A DNA stretch of 64,000 nucleotides from Fistularia commersonii (GCA_037954325.1 JBBMNZ010000028.1:7812001-7876000), one strand, 5' to 3'. Counted from the first letter of the stretch, positions 13,372 to 48,788 are shown. The notes: generated by a model from the sequence alone, not told the origin. Made by a program: numbers and translations.

Positions 13372-13468
13372 GTTTAGTCAAGGGAACAGCCGTGTGACGA
13401 TGAAACATCTGTTTAATGAGCGATAGCTGCTGTTAGCGACAGCCACGCCACACAAGCCTGTGACACAA
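13372..13468 (-). repeat. LTR-like copy 1, truncated
   Basis: About 95 bp shares a long match with segments at 15.06 kb and 56.51 kb, for example ACATCTGTTTAATGAGC then the block around CAGCCACGCCACACAAGCCT. At its right edge the match stops abruptly at CACAACT and reverse-transcriptase coding sequence begins. In the minus-strand orientation of the element this is what remains of the 3' LTR. Confidence 0.6.
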
Positions 13469-15055
13469 CTGGCATGGGCGAGGATATCAGCCAGGAACAC
13501 CAGACACTCAGAGCGAGGCACACCTGCTAACACCCTCTCCATAAGGTGCTCAAAGGTGGCTGGAGCACTGCAGAGTCCAAAGCAAAGAACCTTAAACTGC
13601 TACAGTTTTTCTTGTGCAGAATGCTGTCTTGGCCCGGGCCTCGGCAGAGAGTGGAACCCACCAGTAGCCACTCCTTAGATCAAGGGAGGAGAGCCAGGAG
13701 GATCCTGGCACCAGATCCAGGCACTCATCGACGCGTGGGAGCAGATAAGAGTCTTTTCTGGTGACCTCATTGAGCTGTTGATAATCGACGCAGAAGCGCA
13801 ACTCGCCCCTCTTCTTTGGCACCATAACCACTGGGGACCGCTAAATGATGCCCACATGCTGCAGCTTGGCCAGTGCCTGCTCTGCTGCTTCCTGTCGGCC
13901 CAAGGGGAGGCCATGCGGACGTTGTCGTATAGGGGCAGCTGTTACTGTATCTATGGAGTATAACGCCAGGGGTGTCTGACCCAACTCCGCCTTGTCACAG
14001 GAGAAGCAGTCGTGGAACTCTGTCAATAGCTGCTCCTGCTGTTGTGCGCTACGGTTCTATGCACTCCTTTTCCATACCTCACGCAGTGCGTTTGTTTTTT
14101 TCTCCTCCCTGCCTGGTATACTTCCACAGCTTCGGCGCTGGAGGCGCCGGGGTGCCCGCAGGAACGGCAGGGAGGCATGCGGCACGCTCTGGCCATTGCT
14201 GAATGTCCGGGAGGGTCGCATCACGTTCCCGCAGCCCGAGCCACAGCGGGGCACTTTCTTTTCAGGTGTCCGTGCCGACCACAGCCCCAGCAGGAGCCTG
14301 CCTGGCCCTCCGGGTGTGTCTGCTGTACTGCTGCCGGTGTTCGCTGGTGACGCTCCACAGCCACAGTGAGGCTCGTGATCATTTCAGCCACCTCATCCAC
14401 CCATGGTGGCCGCTGGGCAGTCTTATCACACTCCTCTGCTGCTCTAACCAGGCGAGTAGCACCCTGTAGGGCAGTGCCCATCACTATCTCTCTCTTCAGC
14501 GTATATTACATTGCATTTGGCAGACATTACATTACATTGCATTTGGCAGACGCTTTTATCCAAAGCGACTTACAATAGAGGACAATTTATATTGTGGGGC
14601 ATCAGCCAGGGTGTAGGGGCGAGCCACCTGGGCATGAGGAGGGGAAAGTACTCTGATAAACTGCTCCCATGCCAATACACTGTGTTGGGCATGTGCACAT
14701 ATGCACGCCGTGTCAGCCCGTCAATATTGTTTGCCAAGGCCTTCAGTGACTCCCCTCTGCGTCTCTGACGTATTTCTTTCCAGCTAATTTAGGAGTCTTT
14801 ATCTCCACCAGTGCTTTCAGTCCATGGGTGCCACGATCTTTGTTTACATCCTTGCCAAACGCGTTGCCTGACGTCATCTGTGCTCTTCGCTAACCTTTCC
14901 TACCCCACCAGCAGCTGCTGAGCAGGGCTCCTCATAGAGCGCGGATTCACCCTTCACTTTGGCATGTTTCTGACGACGAGTGTCAAACTGTCCTCTCCCC
15001 ACTCAACCGTACTCTTCCTCCTCCTCCTCCTCCATCATGATTCCTACCACACAAT
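13469..15055 (-). mobile_element. Ty3/gypsy retrotransposon, internally deleted
   Basis: Minus-strand order is gag then reverse transcriptase. A CCHC zinc knuckle (C-x2-C-x4-H-x4-C, seen as CWGCGRHGHLKRKC) lies at 14251-14292. The lead-in to RT with an SIDT motif is near 13.95 kb. The RT core with FCVDYQQLNEVTRKDSY and SLDLRSGYW lies at 13592-13831, and a FGLCSAPATFE block follows near 13.53-13.56 kb. The catalytic position reads FLAD at 13486-13497 instead of the usual Y/FxDD, so the first aspartate is Ala. Frames shift between segments, protease is not clear, and RNase H and integrase are missing before the left LTR-like copy. This is a dead, deleted copy. Confidence 0.85.
14505..14640. repeat. 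Common teleost dispersed motif inside the gypsy remnant
   Basis: Contains CGCTTTTATCCAAAGCGACT preceded by a short tandem of TTACATTGCATTTGGCAGACA. I recognise this as a frequent fish repeat segment but cannot name its family with certainty. It interrupts the gag part of the gypsy remnant, so it inserted later. Confidence 0.5.
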
Positions 15056-15290
15056 CCATCACACTGTCAGAAAACATCTGTTTAATGAGCAATAGCTGTT
15101 GTTGGCCACAGCCACGCCACACAAGCCTATAATGCAACTAACTTTTCCTGCTCATTTCCAGGTAAACACCCCCTGAATTCATTGCACCCCAAACCATACC
15201 AACTAAATTTCCGGGAACCCCAAAATCACACAGAAAACAAGCACCAATATAAACTCCAATATCCGTGACTCGCTTGGTATGATGGTGCTT
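15056..15290 (-). repeat. LTR-like copy 2
   Basis: About 235 bp matches the segment at 56.51-56.72 kb almost throughout: AACATCTGTTTAATGAGCAA, the CCACGCCACACAAGCC block, CCCCAAACCATACC, and a final AAAACAAGCACCAATATAAA block. It matches copy 1 over its first 70-80 bp. Copies 1 and 2 bracket the gypsy coding remnant in the same orientation, as LTRs would. In element orientation this one is the 5' LTR. Its exact ends are uncertain. Confidence 0.65.
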
Positions 15291-15851
15291 CATAGAGTGA
15301 TGATTTACATTATTTGTCATGAATAATACAGAAAATAAATTAGATAAACTAAAACATTGCTGTTTTTAACAGGATGGGTGGACATTCACCATTGGAAGTT
15401 CTTATATTTTGTTTATTTTTGAGAGGGAGCATTCATCGTTTACTTATTCATTTGTTGTTAGTATTTTGTGATCATTTTGCCCATGAAATTCTATGTTTAC
15501 ATTCAAAATAAGATTTAAAGAAAAAAAAAGAAAATAAAGAAAAATCATAAAACACAGCAAAGCTTTCACGGGGAGGCGCCATCCACCCGACCAGGCGGGA
15601 AACGAGCTCATGATTCAGGTTGGTAAATAAAAGGATTTCCTCCCCCAGAAATGTTCCTTAAATGTCAAGAACTCTGCAAAAGACAAAAATAGAAAGGGAA
15701 GCTAGAAGCGAGAAAATAATTTACTATTTCTATTTATTTATTTTGTCCTTTACAGTCGCAATTGTTGTTGCTGCAAACTTAGTCCAACGCGGATGAAAGT
15801 TGGGCGTTGCAGCCTCAGACGCTGGGTTGACGGGTGGGAGGCGAGATGACG

Positions 15852-15892
<41 letters not shown>

Positions 15893-15983
15893 GCTCACCG
15901 TGGCCGAGCAGAGGCGGCGTTACTGAGCCGCTCCGGAGGGACGACGGTCGGACGTACGGCAGCTCGGCGGCTCCTCTGCAGCC
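15291..15983 (+). promoter_or_regulatory. Upstream region and presumed 5' UTR of itgb3
   Basis: AT-rich until about 15780, then GC-richer up to the start codon. An (AC)18 microsatellite at 15853-15888 sits about 95-130 nt before the ATG and may be transcribed in the 5' UTR. I could not assign a TATA box or transcription start. Confidence 0.4.
15853..15888. repeat. (AC)18 microsatellite
   Basis: An uninterrupted dinucleotide run just upstream of the itgb3 start codon, possibly inside its 5' UTR. Confidence 0.9.
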
Positions 15984-27445
<11,462 letters not shown>

Positions 27446-29300
27446 ACGTGGACGCAACAAAAACCACAACTCAGGGGTCAACGACAGAGATGGAATGTAG
27501 TATCCGAAAAAAAAAAGAGAAAAATAGAAATTGGAGAGGAAAATTATTTACACTGTCACTGTGTCTGGCTACTGTAGCTCACAACTATTTATTTCTGTCA
27601 CCAGCGTGATTCCATCACGCATCTTGTGCATTTTGAAGAGGAAGTGCAGCTTTTAATGTGAGTAGGCAATTTGACTTTTTTTTATAGGACTTTGAGATAC
27701 ATTCTGTTGTGTGTGTGTGTTTTTTTTTTGTTGTTTTTTTATTCTCTATTCTTTATTCTTTATTCTTTCTTTTTTGTTTTCCATCCCATTCAATTTGAAA
27801 GAATAAAAGGAAGAGCGTTCGGTAGTTTCAAAGCCTCTGTCAAAACAGAAGAAGACTTCTTATTATAACAAGTGGAAATGCAATAGGATTTTTTTTCCAA
27901 TAGGACTTTTTTATAGAATTGTAAAAAAATGTTGAACTTTTTATAGAATTAAATTATTGTCATTAGTTATTTCTTCTGAATCTGAAGCTCAAAAGCGTTT
28001 TCCTGACAAAAATCGGTCAGATAGGTCAAAACCAATCAGATAAATGATCATGTGTAATAAGGATGCTCAAGAGCCTCCATGGCACAGAATTCTCGATGTT
28101 TCTGGTCTGTGTCGTTTTTTTATATGCAGCGTTGTGGAATTTGCTAACCGCTATGACTTCCCTATTATCTTTGCATCATCCTGGTGTTTGGGTTTGTGGA
28201 GTATATTTTTAATTATATGAAAAGATAATGATCTGTTGTGCCTTTGCAATGTTCTTGCAATGCGTAATTACAAAGTGCCAAAAAGCCTTAAAGCCATTTT
28301 TTGTGGACATTAGAATTGTTTGTTGTGGGGGGGGCAAGTCAATGGTAATGGAGGGAAATGTCTAACTTTCCTCCTGGCCCGTACAGCAGATAAGAGAACT
28401 CTGCTGGTTCTACTATTGATCCTAAAATGTGGTCTGCTATTGCACTGCCCTGACTTCACCCTGACTACTCCATGATGGCTTTCATTAAACAAAGGTCAAA
28501 GCTATTTTTGGCCGATGTCCGATCGGCTAATTCATTATTTAAGATGAGCTGTAAGTTAGCAGTGTGAAATAAAGATCCGGATGCAGTCAGTTGCTGGGGT
28601 ACAGATGCTTACAGATCACCGTGCACTTCAACAGAACATTCTACCGAAGTTTAAAAGTCTCCGTCCTTTGGTCTCAAGCTAAAATCTGACAACCACTCAG
28701 AGCACAATCAAAGCACAAACGCAGAAAAATCATTGAAAACAAAGAGCAGCAACCCAATTTCATCCCGGCAGGTAAATTGGGAGATGTGTCACGTAACAGT
28801 GAACAAATCTATTTCCTCTCACGCACACACAAAATATAGGCTAAAACTGCACATCACTTTAATACAAAAGCCTTACAATTATGAATCAAGTTGCCTTCTA
28901 GCCTTTTATTTCATTAAGTGTGAGTTTCATAAGACTGAGTATTTTTTTATGAACTTTTCTGTGATGGGGTGGGGAAAAAGGCTGGTAAACATGTCAGCCC
29001 TCCGTCGATGCTCATTGCGCACATAAAGCCCTCAGATGTTTCTTCTCCTATTGCTTGTGTGTTCAAACTATGTTTTTTTAAACCATTTTGCTTAACTGCA
29101 CATCAGCAACATCTAGGCTTCTGCAAAATGTTATTTATTACCTTTGCACGTCCCCTTACATCCCGCGGTGTGTTTCACAGCATCCACGTCACATTAATGC
29201 CACGGTCCATCCTGTGTGTGCTGTCCTAAGCTGATTTTTATACTGTTTATCTGAATGTCATTTGCACTTGAATAAAGAAACTGAACCAAAAGAACACAAA
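27446..29300 (+). other. Probable itgb3 3' UTR and downstream spacer
   Basis: AT-rich sequence without coding potential. Candidate poly(A) signals AATAAA lie at 27802-27807, about 28568 and 29271-29276. The last would give a UTR near 1.8 kb, in keeping with the long UTR of mammalian ITGB3. Which one is used cannot be decided from sequence. Confidence 0.5.
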
Positions 29301-29814
29301 GTACTATTATCACAGTTTTGTCCATAGTGGTTTTATTTTGTATCAAAACACTTCCAATAAATTCACTTTTTATAAATATGAGGCATGTTTAATCAAGGGG
29401 TTGGCCATGTCTTCTGTCGTCTGGTCAACATTCCAGTGCATAAGCAGCCCATTCTCCACTTTTGGACTAATAAAAGGTCATCCCATCCATGTTAAAAACA
29501 AATATATGAAAAGAGAATCCAAATTGGCAGGATGGGGGGGGAGGGGGGTTGATATGCAACAGTACAGTCTGGCTCTTTGGTTTTGCTTATTAATTGTTCA
29601 GATAAATTTAAAAAAAGTAAGTAATCACATGCAAATGTTAGACAGTCAGCTGTAAAACCAGCTTATATATTGCATAGAAATGTGTGCCCATCTTTAACTG
29701 GATACACTTAACCAGACACACTTGATAATGTGCATTCTTTCACTTGTAAATACAGTAGTTAAAAACAGTTTAACAGCTGTCAACTCACTAATATCTATCA
29801 AAATCAGCTCTATT

Positions 29815-30125
29815 GACCAGGTATTCTCACAGAGGAACAGCACATGTTCGATGTTTTGGAGAGAAGGTCAGAGAAGCCAGACGGAGATGGCTGGGTCATG
29901 TACAGAGGAAGGAGAGTGAATATATTGGTAGACGGATGCTGGAATTGGAGTTGCCGGGCAGGAGGTCTAGAGGAAGACCAAAGAGAAGATTTACTGACGT
30001 TGTGAGAGAGGATATGAAAGTAGTTGGTGTGAGGGAGGAGGATACAGAGAGTAGGGTTAGATGGAGAAGGTTGATTCACTGTGGCGACCCCTGAAGGGAA
30101 AAGCCGAAAGGAGAAGAAGGAGAAA
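29815..30125 (+). mobile_element. RTE-like non-LTR retrotransposon, C-terminal fragment
   Basis: An open frame at 29813-30094 encodes the end of an RTE-type polyprotein: RGTAHVRCFG, RRRWLGHVQRKESEYIGRR, LPGRRSRGRPKRRF, and a terminal CGDP. It is followed by the AAGCCGAAAGGAGAAGAAGG simple tail, so only the 5'-truncated last part was inserted. It belongs to the same family as the minus-strand fragment at 6.8-7.2 kb. Confidence 0.8.
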
Positions 30126-30950
30126 GACTTTGATTCTGGTCGCCAGTTACACAAAATACCAACATTGAGGTAAACTGGACAAGGTACATTACACACAATA
30201 CAACATACAAAGTACAGCGTGATTATCGGAAGTAGCAGATGTTATTATTAGTGCGTGACACAACAGTTAAGGTGCTGTTTGCATTTCTGCTTTTGACATA
30301 GCTTGTGGGCGCCACTGTTGCAACTGCTGCTGCTAATAACAGCAAGAACAAGGAGAGCAAAAAGTAATATAAAAAAAGCCCAATATCTTTGCACATGTCC
30401 AGGATGTTACTGACGACCTGTGGAATTCAGTTTGCGAGCCTTTGCATTTAACGGCTCAGCCTCAAAAGGTCGATTTAGTCTTGTGATATGTCGCCCTCTA
30501 GTGCTCAAGAACGACACGGAGCTGCGGATTATACCCGTGTTTGGGTTAAAAAATATAAAAAACAAAAAAAAAACAAACACAAACTCTCAAGACACTCGAA
30601 ATCGAAAACACTAGTTATCACAGTTACCTCAACCGCAATTATTTCTCAAGCACAGAGAAAGACCATGTCTGTACAGAACCATAAACGGAAGAGTGACACT
30701 TTCAGGTTTCGGGTGAGGAGTAATGTGGATTTTATTGTTCAAGCTCTCAATTTACTTTACTTTTAATGATAATAATTGTTTTCAAAAAGCACCCTTAAAG
30801 CAGTCGGGGCATGCAATAACAGAGAAACGACACACTCAGGCAGAATATTTCATAAACAACTATGGTGGAACTTTAATGTAAAGTTAGTTCCTCGATGCAA
30901 CCAAAACCGATGAATAGTTTTTCACGTTTAAGACCAATAAGAAATCCTGG
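30126..30950. other. Spacer, no gene seen
   Basis: AT-rich, with short frames lacking codon structure. No poly(A) signal or splice pattern suggests an extra exon. Confidence 0.45.
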
Positions 30951-30954
30951 TTGG

Positions 30955-31054
30955 CCCGCGAAGGTGGTTATGCAATTTTTCCAATGTTACCTGAACGCAA
31001 CGCGGTGACGCGCCGCCGCCCCTCTTCCGTTGCGTCAGCGCGAACATGGCGGCG
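30955..31054 (+). promoter_or_regulatory. mettl2a core promoter with YY1 site on the start codon
   Basis: A GC-rich, TATA-less stretch precedes the ATG, with TGACGCG and TGCGTCAGCG (ATF/CRE-like). A perfect match to the YY1 consensus, AACATGGCGGC at 31043-31053, overlaps the initiator codon. YY1 sites over the start codon are known at many housekeeping promoters. Binding here is inferred. Confidence 0.5.
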
Positions 31055-34000
31055 CCCGGTGCCGCTGCAGACGGAGTGGAAGGAGGCAGCGGGGAACCGC
31101 CGTTAATACTAACGGATTCCCCCGCCGGTGACGTGAAGAGGCCTCAGTTCGGGACGCGGTTCCTCACCGACCCGCGGCAGATCTTTCAGCATAACGCGTG
31201 GTTGGTATCAACGGCCAGACCCCTTCACAGCTCCGCCTCAGGGCTGGGAAATAAGCGTTACGGTCTGATGGTGGTGTTTGGAAATAATACACTTATTTTA
31301 AACCCACCACCGTATGTGTGTTCGTTATTAACTGCTTTTCAGAGGAGTTTGGGTTACGTGAGGTTCATAATAATCATCATCTTCAATCCTCTTGTAACCA
31401 GGGACAACGTGGAGTGGACTGAAGAACAAGAAGCAGCTGCTAGAAGTAAAGTCCAAGAGAACAGCCAGCCTCTGCCCCCAGACAAACAAGGTTGTCGTCG
31501 TTTGTTTTCTATCCCATTCAATTTGATTTATTTATGTTTTTAACTGAAGCTCATATCTGTAACATCAGTTGTCCAAAGAGCTGCACGAAAACTATTACAA
31601 GGTAAAACGTTTAAACACAACGCTGGTATATCAAGCCATAGGGCCTCATATACAGTGACAGATTACAAAAAAATTCCCATGACGACAAGATTTAGGAGTA
31701 ATAACAAAATATAGGTGTTCCGAAAAAAGCCAGAGATCAAAAAAGTGACTTTGGTAATAATTAAAATCCCCATATAACATCATGATATCATATGTAGAAG
31801 CTATATGATTGTTTTAACGTATGTGCTATGTTAGGTATACCTTGGGGGGCAGTGTGGCGCAGGAGGTCTTTAGAACCGAACATTCCTGGTGTGTCGAAGT
31901 GTTGTTGAGCGAGACGCTGAACCCCCAACTGCTCCCCTGGCACTGGTGGACGGCAGCCTACTGCTCGTGGTTCATCCACGATGGGTTTATTTCAGATAAC
32001 GAATTTCCCCACGGGGATGAAATAAATATTTATACCTAAAGCTGATGGGTTTTAAACAGGCTGGGGTGAAGATAGACTTGATTATCACTCTGATATCATT
32101 TGCTCTCCCCCTTCCTGTCTTGCAGAGGACTACGACGTGCGGGCCAATGAGTACTGGAACGATTTTTACACGATACACGAGAACCGCTTCTTCAAAGATC
32201 GCCACTGGCTCTTCACCGAGTTCCCGGAGCTGGCTCCGCAGCAGAGACACACCGAGGCCTCGGACCCAGGCCACAGTGGAAAAGTGTCCCCTTTGCCACT
32301 TCCAGATGGTGACTATCCAGGCTCCTCTGCCACGTACCGCATTCTAGAGGTGAGGGATGAATTCTACTAGATTCTTAATTCTACTTGTGCCATAGGACTC
32401 ATTTTGTCACCTCCGTGGATAATTCCGCAACACGAAACACAATAAGTTTTCAGGCTTGGGCTAAAGTTGGTTTCTTGATTGTCAGGATTTTTGTATTATT
32501 TTGAAATGTCTGCTGATGTGTTTTATTTTTTTTAACCCTTTACAAGCTAAACAAGTGTTGTTTGGACTGCTGCTCTCTGGACAGGTCGGCTGCGGCGTGG
32601 GCAACACCGTGTTCCCGATCCTGAAGACCAACAAGTAAGTGGGGGTCAGATATTTACCCGTCAAGCTGCTCAGGCCGTGTCTGACCGGCGTTGTCGCTCG
32701 CTTCTGTCTTGACACGCGGCAGTGACCCGGGGCTCTTCGTTTACGGCTGCGACTTCTCCAGCACGGCTGTGGAGTTGGTCAAGGTGAGGTGCTTTTGCTA
32801 GAGGAACACGGGAGTGTTCACGGGGACTATTCATGAGCGAAGCGGCGAGCTAATGGATGAGATAACGCTGTGTTTCATCAGACCAATCCAGAGTATGACC
32901 CGGATCGCTGCTTCGCCTTCGTTCACGACTCCAGTGACGAGAATGCCTCTTATCCGGTCCCGGACGGAAGCCTCGACGTTATCGTGCTAATATTTGTCCT
33001 ATCGGCGCTGCATCCAGACAAGTATGAACGTTATTTCTCTTGTCTTTGCCGTCTTTACGCTGTTTTGACCCGCTCGTCATCTTTCCTCGACTCTTTGTCC
33101 TGAAGTCTGACCTCTTTTCTCAGGATGCAGTCGTCCATCAGTAGGCTGGCACGGCTGCTGAAACCCGGGGGGATGATGCTGCTCAGGGACTACGGACGCT
33201 ACGACATGGCACAGCTCCGATTCAAGAAAGGTCAGTCGGACGTAGACACCCCTCCATTGTGATCTGAATGATGATGAAAACCTTCCTGTTTGGTCGCGTT
33301 TATTCTATGGAATTATTTTACAACAAACAATCGACCTGTAACTGTCCTTAATACATTTAGTTTCCTGTAAAAGTGCTGTGTTGAAGATGGTACTAAATGG
33401 CAATGATGACTTGCAAGACACACTTGCTGCAACAAAAAGAGCCCATCCTGCATTTTCTAGAAACCCAGTATTTTCCCAAAATAATGACAGTCATGATAAA
33501 TGTATTTATGGAGCACTCTCCATCAAAGCGTTCCACAATTGAGAAGGGTCAAGAGTAGGACACAAATGAATAATGATATATTCCATTCATTTATTCTGCA
33601 TGTCCTGCAGAGAGGGACGCGGTGGGGTTAGATGCTTCCAATTAACCTACTGTATGTTTTTGGACTGGACTCTTCATTTCCAGAGCTGAGAAAGTGGAGC
33701 CTCCTTATTTAGGCCACAGGGCTATTGCTTTTTTTTCTATTAATACACCAGCGTGCAGAAATAAAGTCATTTCCAGCCACCCCACTGACAGTTTTATTAC
33801 CTGATAATCTGCCTGATATTTGCTGAAGGTTACGAGGGTGGGAGTACTTAGAGCATAGATGTTATGCCAAAAATTGCAATTTCTTACACCTCTATGCCAA
33901 AAAACTGCCATTAAATGATTAATGTAAGGCGACCATTACATTTGGTACACGGCCACATGATTTGAACCAACCGAAACCTCTGAATTTTACAAATGTCCAA

Positions 34001-34565
34001 ATCGTGACCTCGATACAAAGTCCCAAAGCCGTCTGAGGTAAATACTGCTTGACAGTGTCATGAATATCATTTATATGTAATTACCTTTTACAGTTTGCTC
34101 CTTTTTGCATACAGTTCCTTGTGATTAATATTTAGAAATAATTAGCCAACTGTGTAAAAACCAGTGGCTTCACTCCATCCCTGTTGTCACTAAAAATCCA
34201 ATTGGGCAGAATTGTCACTTGCTTCATTGTTGAATAACGTCAAATCAACACATCTCTCTCAGGAAGGTGTCTATCGGAAAACTTCTATGTCCGTGGCGAC
34301 GGAACGAGGGTGTATTTCTTTACTCAAGGTGAGAATGGCCCCGTGTTTACATTGAATTTCCACGTATCAGAGCATAATCCTTCATGTCTGTTTTACGTCA
34401 GACGAGATCCACGCTTTGTTCACCGGGGCTGGACTAGAGAAAGTGCAAAACCTGGTGGATCGGAGGCTGCAGGTGAACCGCGGAAAACAGCTCACCATGT
34501 ACAGGGTGTGGATCCAGTGCAAGTACCGCAGGGCCCGCGCCCAGCCACCCGAGACGCAGGGCTGA
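31046..34565 (+). CDS. mettl2a: tRNA N3-methylcytidine methyltransferase METTL2 (9 exons, 351 aa)
   Basis: SAM-dependent methyltransferase. METTL2 makes m3C at position 32 of cytosolic tRNA-Thr and, with DALRD3, of tRNA-Arg. Exons: 31046-31200, 31402-31490, 32126-32349, 32585-32634, 32723-32783, 32882-33021, 33124-33230, 34263-34328, 34402-34565, all GT-AG with matching phases. Seen: N-terminal FGTRFLTDPRQIFQHNAW block, the family signature YWNDFYTIHENRFFKDRHWL, FPEL, SAM motif I EVGCGVGN (from residue 156), CDFSSTAVELV, and DYGRYDMAQLRFKK. It is shorter than human METTL2A (378 aa), mostly in the linker before motif I. Vertebrates outside primates usually have one METTL2, so the a suffix is only conventional. 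It follows itgb3 in the same direction after 3.6 kb. A poly(A) signal AATAAA lies at 34832-34837. Confidence 0.96.
31845..32038 (+). repeat. tRNA-derived SINE-like copy in mettl2a intron 2
   Basis: Begins GGGGGCAGTGTGGCGCAGGA (A-box-like head), has the CTGAACCCCCAACTGCTCCC block common to a widespread percomorph SINE, and ends CCCCACGGGGATGAAATAAA. The head lacks a clear B box, so this is an old copy. Confidence 0.65.
33578..33665 (-). repeat. V-SINE-like fragment in mettl2a intron 7
   Basis: On the minus strand it shows a CCAAAAACATACAGTAGGTTAATTGG segment and a CTGCAGGACATGCAG tail before an ATTCA-type end. Only the 3' third remains, and it sits in the largest intron of this gene. Confidence 0.5.
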
Positions 34566-35159
34566 GCCAGGCCGGGAAGTTAAATCCACCTGGCTTGACC
34601 TTTTAGCCGCAGCCGGAAACAATAGCCCTGGAATCAAGGCGTCGCTCACTTTCTTTCCGGAGAAGAGGATGTGACTGGACGGGGACTGTGGTCCCGTCCA
34701 CCGTCAAGGACCTGAAAGACGCAAATCTGTCCAGCTCTGCTCTGTAATCTGAGAAAGATCCCCCATTCAACCCAGGGGTGATTTTAAGATATATATTTAA
34801 AAACAAAACAACTTTTTTTATACATGCAATGAATAAAAAATGCAATTATAAATCAATTTGAGTGTTTTGTGCAACAAAGGAATGTTTTATTTGTGTGTTG
34901 AAAAAAATGTGTTACTCTTATCAGTATTTCGGACAAAACTGCGAGTGCCCAAAAGATTATAAAGGGATTGCCAACTTTTGAAATAAGCGCTATTTTTGTC
35001 TTGCGTGTGCATGTGCGCGCGCCGTGTCATTGTGTTGTGCACGCGGAGATCCTGTACAGGCGCGGACGGAGCGGACGGCCGAAAAAAAAAAAAAAACACT
35101 TGAACAATCTCACGAGAAAATATGAGATTTTACCGATTATTGTTTACATTGCAAAAACA
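34566..35159 (+). other. mettl2a 3' UTR and spacer to tlk2
   Basis: The UTR probably ends shortly after AATAAA at 34832-34837. The remainder is AT-rich up to about 35.15 kb, where the GC-rich tlk2 promoter begins. No gene is seen. Confidence 0.6.
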
Positions 35160-35629
35160 TGAGAACCGAATCGATCCGGATTAAACTGAGCCGGCCGCGG
35201 CGGCAACAGCAGCAGCACAACTTCCGAAACGGATCGATTTCTCCCCTGCGGTGAGGAGAGGCGACTGGAGCCCAACTTTGTTTTGATCGTGCCGAGAGCC
35301 AGGACCCGAAAATCTTTTTCACTGCGGGGGGAGAAGGGGAAAAAAGAGAGATAGAAGGGGGCAACTGACGCCCGTTTAAAGGCATCATTTATGCCCGCTG
35401 ACAAATCCCGAGATTCTGCCATTGTGTGTGGAAACCGACGCCCGATATAAGGCACGGTATGGTCCTTGGGTAGCGGGGTGTGATGGGGATCCCCGCTTAA
35501 GGAGCTCAGAAAGGCGGGTTCGGGAGAGCCGGGGCGGCCGAGGCCTCCGAGGGAACCCTCCGCCGTCCGCCTCGACCTCGCCGAGCGTCTCGCTCGTCAA
35601 CGTTCGATACGCGAGGGTCGCGGCTGTGG
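35160..35629 (+). promoter_or_regulatory. CpG-rich tlk2 promoter and presumed 5' UTR
   Basis: High CpG density and no TATA box are seen. An upstream reading frame starts at the ATG at 35422 and ends at TAG 35638-35640, overlapping the ATG at 35630 in another frame. If transcription starts upstream of 35422 this uORF would limit use of the 35630 start. Confidence 0.5.
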
Positions 35630-35732
35630 ATGCGGCCTAGCCTGGGAGGGTCTGACAAGCACCGGGGACACAACGACGACGACGACGGCTGGATTAACGG
35701 CAGGCCCTCCGGCGGACCGGGAGGACGTTCAG
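35630..35732 (+). CDS. Possible coding first exon of tlk2 (N-terminal extension)
   Basis: From the ATG at 35630 the frame stays open to a donor AG|GTACGG at 35732/35733 and leaves one base of a codon (phase 1). Spliced to the acceptor at 36796/36797, that base completes GCT (Ala) and reads straight into the canonical MMEELHSL start. It would add 34 residues plus Ala, with an Asp run and a Gly/Pro-rich part. TLK1 has a longer N-terminus that enters the same conserved block through AMDELHSL. The ATG context is weak (T at -3, C at +4). If this start is not used, the exon is 5' UTR. Confidence 0.45.
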
Positions 35733-36798
35733 GTACGGTGCCGTGTCCCACGGGGAGGGTGGAGGGGTTATTCGTCGGACAAAAGAAGTCGTCGGAACCG
35801 GACCGGGGTTTTTGTTTGGTATTTTCGTTCAGGCGTCGTGGCATCAACACCTGACTACACGGCAATCGAGAGGATGCTTCTTTTTTTGACAGTCAAAATT
35901 AAAAGCTAGCTTTATTGAATGTGTTGGCAACCCGCCTTATGAGCTTAAGAAAATAAAAGTATGGTTATAATCGGCGGATGAGCGTCTAGCTAAATCATAT
36001 TTTTGCCCAATTTCTTTATTCATAACCAGAGGAAAATCAAACGTGATGTTGCTGGTTACCGTTAGCTAATGCTATGCTAACACCGAGTGATGGGGAGCAG
36101 CACGTTAGCTCCTCTGCCCAGCCTAGGCTAACTCATTTGCAGATCAATCACATTTTTTCTCCTGGACACCCCAATGTTTGGTCCCGGATCATCGCCACAA
36201 GCGCTCGATTATAGCCTGAAAAAGACACGCTGTGGGCTCTTTAAATCGTTTAATGTTTGCATGTCACAGGTTGCAAAGATATAGCTCTGAGTGTTGGGCG
36301 TGTAACTTAAACGTTAACCTTTGCATAAGCAAACTGGCCACTTATTGTCCATTGTGCCGTCTCTGCATTACTGATAGTTTACTTGGCAGACCCTCTGTCA
36401 GTGACCTTTCAGAACTCCAACGCCAAGTAACTTGGGGCCTATAATGCCCAGGCGTTATCACATGATGCTACAATCAGTGATTACACATCTGGCCCGTGTC
36501 TTTGATGCACATTTAATATGCCTTATTTGCTGCACTTTAGGCCCAACTCTTAATTCATTCTGGTGGGTATGTTCGGCTAGCGCTTGATAACATACATCCC
36601 TTTGGAAACCATAATTGTCAGGCTTAGTGATGACTCAGTAAAGGATATTTATTTCCCCCTTGTCCTTTTTCCATACAGCTAAAAACTGCAATGACTCATC
36701 ACAACCATTGCCTTTCAAAAGGATGATCCATCACTGCCACTTGAATATATCAGACCCCAACTACACTTCCTGTAATCTGCGCTCTTGTCTCCGCAGCT

Positions 36799-48788
<11,990 letters not shown>

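Noticed and set aside
31569..31601. Possible 33-nt microexon in mettl2a intron 2
   Set aside because: It has AG and GTAAAA flanks and would keep the frame, but the polypyrimidine tract is poor, and METTL2 proteins run directly from the exon 2 end (DKQ) to EDYDVRANEYWNDF.
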